Assembly (NCBI GenBank): GCA_016928355.1
Contig: JAFGKW010000045.1
Location: forward strand, 70,625 to 109,931
Origin: Methanomicrobiaceae archaeon
GTDB taxonomy: Archaea; Halobacteriota; Methanomicrobia; Methanomicrobiales; Methanomicrobiaceae
Length of the DNA: 39,307 nucleotides
Reading direction: 5' to 3'
Shown: piece after piece, positions 1 through 7,595 of the stretch
How the letters are laid out: each line of letters opens with the position of its first letter
Position numbering within the stretch: position 1 is the stretch's first letter
The notes under the pieces: model-generated
What the model was told of the DNA's origin: nothing
The model's input: only the letters and a program-made list of their open reading frames with translations
Databases searched by the model: none
Program-made: the position numbers and the translations under genes

Positions 1-685
1 CATAGCCCATCTCCCAGGAGGTCCCCGAGTCGGCATCGGCACCGTCAATAACAGATACGATAATGTCACATTCCTCGAGTGCAGCGAGATGCATCTCGAA
101 TATCCGGGCATGCTCCTCCCTGTGACGTTTATGCGATGTGTCTCCAACTTCCTGCGGCAGGTAGACGTCAAAAAGGTTTTCTTCGAGAATATTGTGCAGC
201 TTAAGGTTAAAATCGGTCTCGGCCTCGGTAAAGAGCGGGCCGGCAAGGTAAATCCTGTACCTGCAAAAGTCAGTTACATCGACGGCCTTAAGCTCCGGGA
301 ACCTCGATAAAAATGCACCTCTGCCCGGAGTCTTCTCTTCGGTCGCGTATGTCATATTAACACCGCAGGAAGGAGAGGAATCGACTCCGATAATGCACAG
401 CGGCTCACCCTTCTCTTTAATAATATCTCTTACCTGCGCTTCAAGACGATCCAGGAGTTTGGAAAATTCGTCATTAGCAAGACTTTCAGAGAAGTTAGTC
501 GGCTCTCTGCCCTTTCCGAGAAAGATCGTCTCCGGACACGGCATCCGGACGATATCGATGCCAAATCTCCTGCAGCGTTCTATGCACCTGTTGAAACAAA
601 AAATATCCTCGTCCCTTGTTATGCCCTTAGCCCTTAGTTCAGGGTTTGATATGCAGGGACATACCAGTACATACATTGATAGCAT
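1..685 (-). CDS. DUF523-like domain fused to nucleoside 2-deoxyribosyltransferase-like domain (partial, C-terminus cut)
   Basis: The minus-strand reading frame is open from an ATG at 685 to the window edge (228 codons), so the C-terminus is missing. The N-terminal part is cysteine-rich (VCPCISNPE near the start) and has a VDSSPSCGVN motif about residue 100, resembling DUF523-type domains. The second part begins with RIYLAGPLFTEAE around residue 145 and contains DADSGTSWEMGY just before the edge, typical of nucleoside 2-deoxyribosyltransferases, which exchange bases on deoxyribose; the Glu of this motif is the expected catalytic region. An alternative ATG lies at 676. The gene is divergent from tsr3, with about 18 bp between the starts. 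The fusion is seen directly; substrate and reaction are unknown. Confidence 0.8.
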   Translation of the reverse strand, partial: MLSMYVLVCPCISNPELRAKGITRDEDIFCFNRCIERCRRFGIDIVRMPCPETIFLGKGREPTNFSESLANDEFSKLLDRLEAQVRDIIKEKGEPLCIIGVDSSPSCGVNMTYATEEKTPGRGAFLSRFPELKAVDVTDFCRYRIYLAGPLFTEAETDFNLKLHNILEENLFDVYLPQEVGDTSHKRHREEHARIFEMHLAALEECDIIVSVIDGADADSGTSWEMGY

Positions 686-703
686 TTAGGTGACCAAAAC
701 AAT

Positions 704-1198
704 ATGATGATGCCGCTTTTTGCCTGGAGAGACAACTCCTGCGACCCGAGGGTCTGCTCAGTCAAAAAACTTGAGAGGGCCGGAATGATAAGAGTCGCGG
801 CAAAGATCTCCAAAATCCCCGAGAGCACCCTTCTCCTTGACCCTAGATCTCCACAGGCACTCTCACCTGCAGACAGGATTGCGCCCTCACTGACGGTTCT
901 TGACTGCACATGGGAAACCCTTGAAAAGGTAGATGTGGAAGGAATAAAGAGAAAAAGAGCACTCCCTTTTCTCATAGCTGCAAATCCCGGGCATTTTGGA
1001 AGACCTTTCATGCTGAACTCAGTGGAAGCCCTCGCAGCGGCGCTTTACATAATGGGCGAAAAACAGCAGTCACATGATATACTCTCAAAGTTCGGCTGGG
1101 GTCTGCGCTTTATTGAGGCAAATGCAGAACCTCTTGAGGAGTACGCCGGAGCTGCAAACTCGGCAGAGATCGTCGAGATCCAGTCTCATTACTACTGA
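704..1198 (+). CDS. tsr3: Tsr3-type 16S rRNA aminocarboxypropyltransferase (DUF367)
   Basis: The 164-aa product matches the Tsr3/DUF367 family in layout: an N-terminal segment with conserved Cys-Asp-Pro and Cys-Ser-x-Lys (residues 12-22), a central LDCTW, then AANPGHFGRP and SVEALAAALYIMG about residues 93-118. Tsr3 transfers the 3-amino-3-carboxypropyl group of S-adenosylmethionine to a hypermodified pseudouridine in small-subunit rRNA, a late step of 30S/40S maturation. Three consecutive ATG codons start the frame; GGTGA at 689-693 is a fitting ribosome-binding site. Length is normal for archaeal members. The gene stands alone and is divergent from the partial gene upstream. Confidence 0.9.
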   Translation: MMMPLFAWRDNSCDPRVCSVKKLERAGMIRVAAKISKIPESTLLLDPRSPQALSPADRIAPSLTVLDCTWETLEKVDVEGIKRKRALPFLIAANPGHFGRPFMLNSVEALAAALYIMGEKQQSHDILSKFGWGLRFIEANAEPLEEYAGAANSAEIVEIQSHYY

Positions 1199-1256
1199 GC
1201 CCGGTTACGGATATTGTGAGTACGTACGATATATTGATCTAATGCCTTACCCTTCG

Positions 1257-1432
1257 TCTGGTTTTAAGTTACCATAACCAAACCGGATATTGTCCCGGAC
1301 AGCCGGCAATCCCCCATTGCAGATTACTGTCTCCGGGGCGTGCAAAAGAGACCAAAACCAGAATTGCAGTCAGAGATATAATTACACACCATAGACTCTG
1401 AAAAGACTCCCGGATAATTCGGGAGTCCTTTT
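1257..1432 (+). ncRNA. Candidate structured non-coding RNA with C5 apical loop
   Basis: This intergenic stretch has no credible ORF but folds well by eye. Positions 1257-1265 pair with 1354-1362 (9 bp). Inside, 1291-1302 pairs with 1327-1340 (12 bp with a 2-nt bulge at 1332-1333). At the tip, GCAAT (1306-1310) pairs with ATTGC (1316-1320) around a CCCCC loop (1311-1315). A TATA-like GATATATTG at 1228-1237 lies about 25 bp before the outer stem, and a hairpin plus T-run at 1405-1432 could end the transcript. The 12-nt string at 1311-1322 recurs exactly at 13148-13159 in a second candidate RNA. Strand and ends are inferred, and a second TATA-like AGATATAATT near 1375 keeps the orientation open. 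Confidence 0.45.
1405..1432 (+). terminator. Hairpin plus T-run between convergent transcripts
   Basis: GACTCCCG (1405-1412) and CGGGAGTC (1420-1427) form a perfect 8-bp stem with a 7-nt loop, followed by CTTTT. It lies downstream of tsr3 and the candidate RNA and just before the 3' end of the convergent phospholipase-D-like gene. Confidence 0.6.
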
Positions 1433-1440
1433 GTATCCGT

Positions 1441-3156
1441 TTAGACCCTTAATCTTCTGAACAGGTAAACTGCTGCAAATAGAACAATGAAACCCCCTGC
1501 AATATAATTCCTAAGCTGGTTGTCCGAACCTTTGTTGTCTGCATCACTGCCCGACTGCTGCAACGGACTGTCCGGTGCCGAAGATGAGTCCCAGTCGGAG
1601 ACAAAGACCTTCCTGAAGTACCCTGCAGCACCAGGATGTTCTATGATAAGACCCGCCTCCCTGTTGTATGAAGGTGAGTTCTCGTTCCAGTTTATCGAGC
1701 TTACAAGAACTAATTCCCCGTCGACGATTACGCCCTTGTTATGGACCTTCTCAAGATAACCTGAATCAAGAGTGATGAGCCTTGCCTCAAGAGGCAGGGA
1801 TTCGGAAGATGCGACCGAATTTATGTACGCGGCCATCTCATCGTTGTCGTTTTCCCCTTCGGTATTGTAGTAGTACGAATCAAGGATAATCCTGACTTCT
1901 GCACCCCGGCGGGCGGCATCAATCGCCTCCTCAAGCCACGGGTTCTCACCTGACGACCAGTTTTTGATATAGGCCTGCTCGATATCAACCGACTCCTTCG
2001 CTCCAGAAATCATCTCCCTGACGAGATTACTGGTATCAGGGGATATCACCGGTGTGATCGTTGCACCCTCAAAATATTCGGGCCTTAACCGGCCGGTTTC
2101 CCCTTCGGCGATAATGTAAGAGGCCTCTCCGAACCCGCCCGTCATTTCATCAACCCAGCCGCCTGAGGTGTCCCAATCGAAAACGGTCTCAAAATATAAT
2201 GCAAGGTCCGGGCTTTCGGCTACTGCTCCCCAGCCCCGGTTGCCTCCAGTCCCTGATACGGGAAAACCGGTCTCGCCGAAGTTTTCACTTGTAATGAGAA
2301 CACGTGAACCGTCGGATACGATGTACTTTGCGTGATCGAACCTGTAAGGAGCATGAAAGACACCGTTCTCAGTCGCCATCGAGAGGACCGGGATTCCTGC
2401 CGAATTCAGGACTCTGCATAGATACTCTTCTTCTTCAGGAACACCGCCTACCGGGGAACCTTCGACGAGAACCTCAACATCCACACCCTTTCCGGAGGCT
2501 TCGGCAAAGAGACCAGCAATAGAAGGACTGGTAAACTCGTATACATTTACGAGCAGGGATGAGCCGGAGTTCCTGACCAGGTCTTTCAGAACATCATATG
2601 AACAGTCAGGGGAGACGAAGACCGTCACCGGGACGTTGTAATATATCCCGGAAGAAAACCGGGACTGCCCGATATAATAAGGTCTTTCGTCCCATATCCC
2701 GCCCGAATATACATGAACCCGACCCTCCCCGGATTTGACATCGGCGGGCCATGAGACCTCCTGAACTGTTGCAAAACCCCTCATCAGGACAAGTTCATCG
2801 CCGCCGTTTCCCATCTTCAAAGTTCCTGTGCGGATCATGTCGGGAACTTGCGAGTCTGTGTCGTAAAGCTCAAAATCTGGCTTTTTTCCATGTACTGCCT
2901 CGTAATCCTTCGATTTTTGAGCCACCACTACGCTGCCGCGGGAGACGGTTCCGTCAGGAAAACGTGCGCTGCCCTCATTGTCGGTAACAAAATAACCAGT
3001 AAGATCCCCTGAGCCGCCGATTATGAAGTACTCGTCACCCTCGCCGGAAAACCAGGTATCAGGGCAGAACTCAGAGATAACAAATCCGGCGGAGACGGGT
3101 GCAGTGCAGAGTGATGAACACAGGACAAGGATAAAACAGACCCCCCTTACTTCCAT
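1441..3156 (-). CDS. Exported phospholipase D-fold protein with N-terminal lamin-tail-like domain and C-terminal anchor
   Basis: The frame is open further upstream (to 3246), but the ATG at 3156 gives a clean signal peptide (MEVRGVCFILVLCSSLCTAP, ending in VSA) and a TATA-like TCTAAATATAAC about 25-30 bp upstream, so I prefer this 571-aa product. After the signal, FVISEFCPDTWF begins a lamin-tail-like beta domain. Two HKD motifs follow: HAKYIVSD (about residue 275) and HNKGVIVD (about residue 472), the paired catalytic motifs of the phospholipase D superfamily, which cleave phosphodiester bonds in lipids or nucleic acids. A C-terminal hydrophobic helix and RRLRV tail suggest anchoring with the enzyme outside the cell. 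Substrate is unknown; an extracellular nuclease or lipid hydrolase are both possible. Confidence 0.8.
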   Translation of the reverse strand: MEVRGVCFILVLCSSLCTAPVSAGFVISEFCPDTWFSGEGDEYFIIGGSGDLTGYFVTDNEGSARFPDGTVSRGSVVVAQKSKDYEAVHGKKPDFELYDTDSQVPDMIRTGTLKMGNGGDELVLMRGFATVQEVSWPADVKSGEGRVHVYSGGIWDERPYYIGQSRFSSGIYYNVPVTVFVSPDCSYDVLKDLVRNSGSSLLVNVYEFTSPSIAGLFAEASGKGVDVEVLVEGSPVGGVPEEEEYLCRVLNSAGIPVLSMATENGVFHAPYRFDHAKYIVSDGSRVLITSENFGETGFPVSGTGGNRGWGAVAESPDLALYFETVFDWDTSGGWVDEMTGGFGEASYIIAEGETGRLRPEYFEGATITPVISPDTSNLVREMISGAKESVDIEQAYIKNWSSGENPWLEEAIDAARRGAEVRIILDSYYYNTEGENDNDEMAAYINSVASSESLPLEARLITLDSGYLEKVHNKGVIVDGELVLVSSINWNENSPSYNREAGLIIEHPGAAGYFRKVFVSDWDSSSAPDSPLQQSGSDADNKGSDNQLRNYIAGGFIVLFAAVYLFRRLRV

Positions 3157-3254
3157 AAATGATCTCTTTTTTCTTCCGTTATATTTAGATAGCGAAACTG
3201 CCCTTACAGATATTTCCAAAATGATAAGCCTGAGCAGAGGATACATTTCTCAGG

Positions 3255-3860
3255 ATGGTCAGGATACCGGAGAGCGACCACTATGTCGTAAAAATCGGGG
3301 GAAGCCTTATGGAGCATGCACCGGAGCTTGTAGATATACTCAGGAATTCCGGACTGAATATATTAATAGTTCCCGGAGGAGGGCTTTTTGCAGACTCTGT
3401 ACGGGGGCTTGACCTGGATGATGAATCGTCGCACTGGATGGCCATACTGGCGATGGAGCAGTACGGGCACTATCTCCACTCCCTGGGACTCCCGGTGCAG
3501 GATAACCCGGTGAAATCCGGTGGTGTATACCTCCTCCTGCCGTATAAATGCCTCAGGGAGGAAGATCCACTACCCCATTCATGGGACGTAACCTCCGATA
3601 CAATCGCTGCGTGGGTGGCAGAGAAGACCGGATCCCCGCTAATACTCCTGAAATCAACGAACGGGATAAAGAGCGGAGGAAGAATCCTTGATGTCGTATC
3701 AGAACCCGGCAGTTATCCCGAATGTGACCCCTGCCTGGTTCCTTTTGTGCTTGAAAAAGAAATCCATACAACGATTATTAACGCGAATGACGAAGTTTGC
3801 GCAGGGAGATTTTTCAGCGGCGGAGATGTACCGGGAACTGTCATCATCAGAAGTGTTTAA
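3255..3860 (+). CDS. mfnE: Amino-acid-kinase-fold protein, probable MfnE (methanofuran biosynthesis)
   Basis: The 201-aa protein has amino acid kinase family hallmarks: YVVKIGGSLM at residues 10-19, VPGGGLFAD around residue 39-47 and DTIAAWVAEKTG in the second half. In methanogens a short member of this family, MfnE, phosphorylates 5-(aminomethyl)-3-furanmethanol phosphate during methanofuran synthesis, and length and motifs fit. Such proteins are often annotated vaguely as uridylate or glutamate kinases. It precedes the zinc-ribbon/ef1b pair by 46 bp. The fold assignment is firm; the exact substrate is inferred from the methanogen setting. Confidence 0.7.
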   Translation: MVRIPESDHYVVKIGGSLMEHAPELVDILRNSGLNILIVPGGGLFADSVRGLDLDDESSHWMAILAMEQYGHYLHSLGLPVQDNPVKSGGVYLLLPYKCLREEDPLPHSWDVTSDTIAAWVAEKTGSPLILLKSTNGIKSGGRILDVVSEPGSYPECDPCLVPFVLEKEIHTTIINANDEVCAGRFFSGGDVPGTVIIRSV

Positions 3861-3906
3861 GAGTCCCCGGGTTGAAATAATAAGATAATTTTCAGGTGAT
3901 AAAATA

Positions 3907-4065
3907 ATGCAGACCGAAAAATGCACATCATGCAGGGCGCCTCTTTCAGAGCCCGGCTGGACAAAATTTGAATGCCCCAAGTGCCGCGAGACAATCTACC
4001 GCTGCCACAAATGCAGGCACCAGAGTGTACCTTACGAATGCAAATGCGGATTCCAGGGGCCCTGA
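3907..4065 (+). CDS. Small zinc-ribbon protein (HVO_2753/COG2888-like)
   Basis: A 52-aa frame starts at the ATG at 3907 and ends three bases before the ef1b start. It contains four CxxC/CxC-type pairs: KCTSC, ECPKC, RCHKC and ECKCG, enough to bind two zinc ions. Archaea commonly carry this small zinc-finger family directly upstream of elongation factor 1-beta, exactly the order seen here. AGGTGAT at 3894-3900 is a good ribosome-binding site. Haloarchaeal homologues have been linked to surface behaviour and biofilm, but the molecular role is not established. Confidence 0.9.
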   Translation: MQTEKCTSCRAPLSEPGWTKFECPKCRETIYRCHKCRHQSVPYECKCGFQGP

Positions 4066-4068
4066 TCC

Positions 4069-4329
4069 ATGGGTGACGTAGCAATTATCCTCAAGATAAT
4101 GCCCGAGTCCCCGGATGTCGACCTTGAAGCCCTTAAAGTGGCTATAAAGGAAAAGTACCCGGGAACACAGGATATCGTGGAAGAACCGATCGGATTTGGC
4201 CTTGTTGCAATCAAGGTTGCAATCGTCATCCCTGACGGAACAGCAGGAGCTTCAGACGAGGCCGAGGCAGCACTTGCATCGATTGAAGGAGTGCAGAGTG
4301 CAGAGATTGTCTCACTCACACTAACCTGA
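4069..4329 (+). CDS. ef1b: Translation elongation factor 1-beta
   Basis: The 86-aa protein begins MGDVAIILKIMPESPDVDLE and has the archaeal EF-1beta core with EEPIGFGLVAIKVAIVIPD around residues 38-56 and a C-terminal SLTLT. It is the guanine-nucleotide exchange factor for EF-1alpha and has a ferredoxin-like alpha/beta fold. It is translationally close-coupled to the zinc-ribbon gene (3-bp gap). A T-run (TCTTTTTTTAAG) just downstream near 4333-4343 is a plausible archaeal terminator. Confidence 0.93.
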   Translation: MGDVAIILKIMPESPDVDLEALKVAIKEKYPGTQDIVEEPIGFGLVAIKVAIVIPDGTAGASDEAEAALASIEGVQSAEIVSLTLT

Positions 4330-4486
4330 ATATCTTTTTTTAAGTATATTACCGAACGGCAAATCCGTTCAAAGGTTTATTTCACTGCCGCCGACCTCTA
4401 GCGAAGGCCAATATCTATATCTGTTTGCAGGACAAGCCATTGTCAGGGTTAAAAGGCCCAAATGCAATATTCGGAGGCAATTCAAA

Positions 4487-6334
4487 ATGACAGATTTGGA
4501 GAGAGAGAGAGTCCTTCTTTCCGTAAGCCAGGCTGTTTCATTCAAACCGGCTTACATGACAAACGACAAGCTTGAAGCCGCAGTCAAGGGACACGGGTCG
4601 CTTGTAATATCAGCGTACTGTATTGCAAACTCGATAACAGAGGACATTTTCTGCCATTACGGGACTCCTGATATGGAACTCCTCGACAGGATGACCCTCA
4701 TAGATGCATCGGTAGGAACAATCCCGCTGGATATGGTCATGGAGAAGGCAATTAACAGTGCAAGGCTCGCAGGGGCGACACCGGAGAACGCAGCACTCCT
4801 TTCAGCCGCACTCGCCTATTTCACGGGTTCGTGTGCAAGATCGGGAGTGCCTCTCGGCAACAGAAAGCTCGGTGCGATTGCCAGGATACATGCAGGTGTG
4901 CCCCGTACAGGTGCCATCTCACTCATAACAGGTAAATTCACTCATAAAATTCCGGCTTTCCCTGCATATATGGCAATTTACGATGAGCTTATGGACAAGA
5001 AGCTCACAAAGGTCGACGGGTCGGTTCTTCCGCCATTCATCTCCGGCGGGGCAATGTACGGGCACAGTGCACTTGGTGAAGATCACAACTTCCCCGAACT
5101 CGCCTACAACGCAGCCAGTGTAGGAACAAAGGCAATGATGAAGAGTATGCATGGGGCAGGGATCTATGCATACCCGCTCTGGCCCGCATTTATCGGAGCT
5201 GCAATAACTCTAGAGATGATCCATTCTGATGCAGCACTCGGGGAGGAATTCGGCACATTCACAGGCATGGATTCAGCATACATGGCTGGAAAGGGTGCAA
5301 TGGAAGCTGCAGGGATTCCTGATAAGATACATGTCAGGGGAACGAACGAGGAGTATGACACTGCACGGGTCATTGGCGATTTCGGCCTTATACTGAAGGA
5401 TATCGGCGGACCTTCGGTCGTCGGCTCGATGGCGCTCGACGAGTTATTTGCAGGTTTCCAGGAGTCTCCAATCATAGGTGCAGGATTCTCCGGAGGGCCG
5501 GTAAACGCACCTCTCGGCCATGTAATGGGTGACTGCATGCCGGCAATCCGGATGCTGATCAAGTACAAAGGCGATATCGAAAAGACCGCGGACGATATCA
5601 GGGAATACAAAATGAACTCATTCATCGACCCCGAATACGCACTCTGCTCGCTCAATACGATTGCAAGGAAGGCGGAGGATGTGACCAGAGGGAGCGTATC
5701 CACCGCATGCCTGCTTGCAAGCGAGGACACAAAACAGAGAGCAGTCTACAGGAGAGCCGTAAAGACATACGAGATGATAAAGGAGGGAAAGACAGTTGAA
5801 GATGCCGCAAGAGAGCTTGATGAAGAGAGGAGGATATGGGTGGAGAAGAGAGGTTCCCGGATCCTTTCCGGATTCACTGGCAAGGATGTAAAGGTTAATT
5901 TCACATCGATCACCCCTCAGGGAAGGAGAACCGATAACTTCACGAAGAAATTCTGGGCATTTGACGCGAATATCTGCTATGACGCAAAAGTGAACGGAAA
6001 AGACTACCATATCGACAATCTCGCTGCAAAGGTTATACCTGATTACGTTATCGACGGAAAGGGAAGGGATGACCCGGATATGGGCACGGCGATATTTGCA
6101 GGTGCCGTTCTTGCACAGGAGCTCCAGTATGTCGGCCATACGATAATCAATATCACGATCCCTGCTGCAACAGCCGCACTTCTGGGCGAAGAACCCACAA
6201 AGGCCTCGAAGGATTCCGAGAAGGGGGCATATCTCACAAGCGCGATTCCGGGAGGAAAAGAGAAGGCAAAAGAAGTTGTCCGGGTTGCACAGAAGATATA
6301 CGACAGGATTAACGAACCGTATTCCCTGAAGTGA
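4487..6334 (+). CDS. Conserved-looking 615-aa protein of unknown function, upstream of larC
   Basis: I do not recognise this protein. It is soluble, without signal peptide or clear membrane helices, and rich in Gly and Ala with motif-like stretches such as SGGAMYGHSALGEDHNF (about residues 186-202), SMHGAGIYAYPLWP and GAGFSGGPVNAPLGH. Histidines 193 and 200 and the DH/HSD elements could bind metal. GGAGG sits 10 nt before the ATG. It ends 7 bp before larC, so the two are very likely co-transcribed. Because LarC installs nickel into a pyridinium-based pincer cofactor, this protein is a candidate cofactor-dependent enzyme or pathway partner; that is inference from position only. Codon use matches its neighbours. 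Confidence 0.85.
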   Translation: MTDLERERVLLSVSQAVSFKPAYMTNDKLEAAVKGHGSLVISAYCIANSITEDIFCHYGTPDMELLDRMTLIDASVGTIPLDMVMEKAINSARLAGATPENAALLSAALAYFTGSCARSGVPLGNRKLGAIARIHAGVPRTGAISLITGKFTHKIPAFPAYMAIYDELMDKKLTKVDGSVLPPFISGGAMYGHSALGEDHNFPELAYNAASVGTKAMMKSMHGAGIYAYPLWPAFIGAAITLEMIHSDAALGEEFGTFTGMDSAYMAGKGAMEAAGIPDKIHVRGTNEEYDTARVIGDFGLILKDIGGPSVVGSMALDELFAGFQESPIIGAGFSGGPVNAPLGHVMGDCMPAIRMLIKYKGDIEKTADDIREYKMNSFIDPEYALCSLNTIARKAEDVTRGSVSTACLLASEDTKQRAVYRRAVKTYEMIKEGKTVEDAARELDEERRIWVEKRGSRILSGFTGKDVKVNFTSITPQGRRTDNFTKKFWAFDANICYDAKVNGKDYHIDNLAAKVIPDYVIDGKGRDDPDMGTAIFAGAVLAQELQYVGHTIINITIPAATAALLGEEPTKASKDSEKGAYLTSAIPGGKEKAKEVVRVAQKIYDRINEPYSLK

Positions 6335-6341
6335 TTAACTC

Positions 6342-7565
6342 ATGAAATGCCTCGTAATTGATGCCGGCCTGGCAGGAATAGCAGGAGATATGCTGATTGC
6401 AGCGCTTGTTGACCTTACGGGAAACGAAGAGCCCCTTCATGATACGGCGAAGGCCATATCGAAACTCGAGAGCTGTAAAAGCCTCTCCTTTTCGATATCA
6501 GATTCTGAAGACAGCTTTTTCCCGGCAAAAAAACTTAATATTAATATTGAAGAGAGCGGGATCGACGGACAGAAAGGGCTTCTTGAAGCGGCATCTCTCG
6601 TTATGGACGATATAGGTATCAGTCCGGCTGCAGGAAAGAAGGCTGAAGCGATATTCGAAGATCTCCTCTATGCAGAAAAAAGGCTGCACCGCTCGGGATT
6701 CAACAGGCATGAGATTGCCTCGGCAGATACACTTTTTGATGTAATAGGAAGTATGGTTCTGCTCGATTCAGCGGGATTCTTCGAAGGGAAAATACATGCA
6801 ATAACTCCTGTAACAGGCGCCGGCGATATAAATGTCAGGGGACGGAAGATCCCCGGACCAGCGCCGGCAGTGCTTGAGATATTTGCCAGAAAAAAGATCC
6901 CGTTCTCTGCAAAGAATGTCGATATGGAATTTACGACACCGACCGGGGCTGCAATACTTGCAAATGTGGCATCGGCCATATCCCCGATATATCCCTCTAT
7001 GGTCCCTGAAGCAACCGGATACGGTACAGGAACAAGAAAAAACAACGGAAATCCTTCAAACGTCCTGAGAGTTGTAATGGGAGAGACAACCGCGGCCGTC
7101 AGCGACTCGATAGTCATTCTCGAGACAAATGTGGATGATATCCCGGGGGAGATTGTCGGTTATACTGTTGAAAAGCTCTTTGCCGAAGGAGCATCCGATG
7201 TATTCGTGACCGGAGCACTTGGAAAGAAGAACAGGCCTGTAAACATCATCTCGGTCATCACCAACCGGCAGAATCACGTGAAACTCACAGAGACCCTTAT
7301 GAGGGAGACAGGAACACTGGGTGTAAGGATATACGAGGTGCCAAGACTTGTTGCAGAAAGGACACGTGAACAGATTAAAATCCGAATAAATGACAGGCAA
7401 TACACGGTAAGTCTTAAGAGATCTACCATTGGCGGAAGGCTAATCGCCCTTAAACCGGAGTACGATGACCTTAAGAGTATTGCACTTGAGACAGGAATGC
7501 CCCTTAGGGATGTTGCCGGCATTGCCGGAATAGAGATTGCAAAACATTCAGCCAAAAACAGTTAA
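6342..7565 (+). CDS. larC: LarC-family nickel insertion protein (DUF111)
   Basis: The 407-aa product begins with IDAGLAGIAGDMLIAALVDL, a variant of the LarC N-terminal DxxSGxSGDM motif, and has ETNVDDIPGEIVGYTVEKLF followed by GASDVFVTG and KKNRPVN in the C-terminal half, both characteristic of LarC. In lactate racemase maturation LarC inserts nickel into the pyridinium-dithiocarboxylate precursor to form the nickel-pincer cofactor, using CTP. Here both halves are in one frame, unlike the frameshifted lactobacillus gene. No LarB, LarE or LarA is seen nearby; the only linked gene is the 615-aa unknown just upstream. Confidence 0.88.
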   Translation: MKCLVIDAGLAGIAGDMLIAALVDLTGNEEPLHDTAKAISKLESCKSLSFSISDSEDSFFPAKKLNINIEESGIDGQKGLLEAASLVMDDIGISPAAGKKAEAIFEDLLYAEKRLHRSGFNRHEIASADTLFDVIGSMVLLDSAGFFEGKIHAITPVTGAGDINVRGRKIPGPAPAVLEIFARKKIPFSAKNVDMEFTTPTGAAILANVASAISPIYPSMVPEATGYGTGTRKNNGNPSNVLRVVMGETTAAVSDSIVILETNVDDIPGEIVGYTVEKLFAEGASDVFVTGALGKKNRPVNIISVITNRQNHVKLTETLMRETGTLGVRIYEVPRLVAERTREQIKIRINDRQYTVSLKRSTIGGRLIALKPEYDDLKSIALETGMPLRDVAGIAGIEIAKHSAKNS

Positions 7566-7595
7566 CAAAACATTCACAATATTTTTGAATTTAGC

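Noticed and set aside
634-1011. Minus-strand open frame of 125 codons over tsr3
   Set aside because: It lies antisense within tsr3 and overlaps the start of the divergent fusion gene; no recognisable features, unlike the clear Tsr3 protein on the other strand.
4353-4370. Small hairpin GAACGG/CCGTTC after ef1b
   Set aside because: Only 6 bp with no T-run behind it; the upstream T-run is a better archaeal stop signal.
5164-6139. Two long minus-strand open frames (188 and 173 codons)
   Set aside because: Both are antisense shadows of the 615-aa gene; amino-acid composition is unnatural and no ribosome-binding sites are present.
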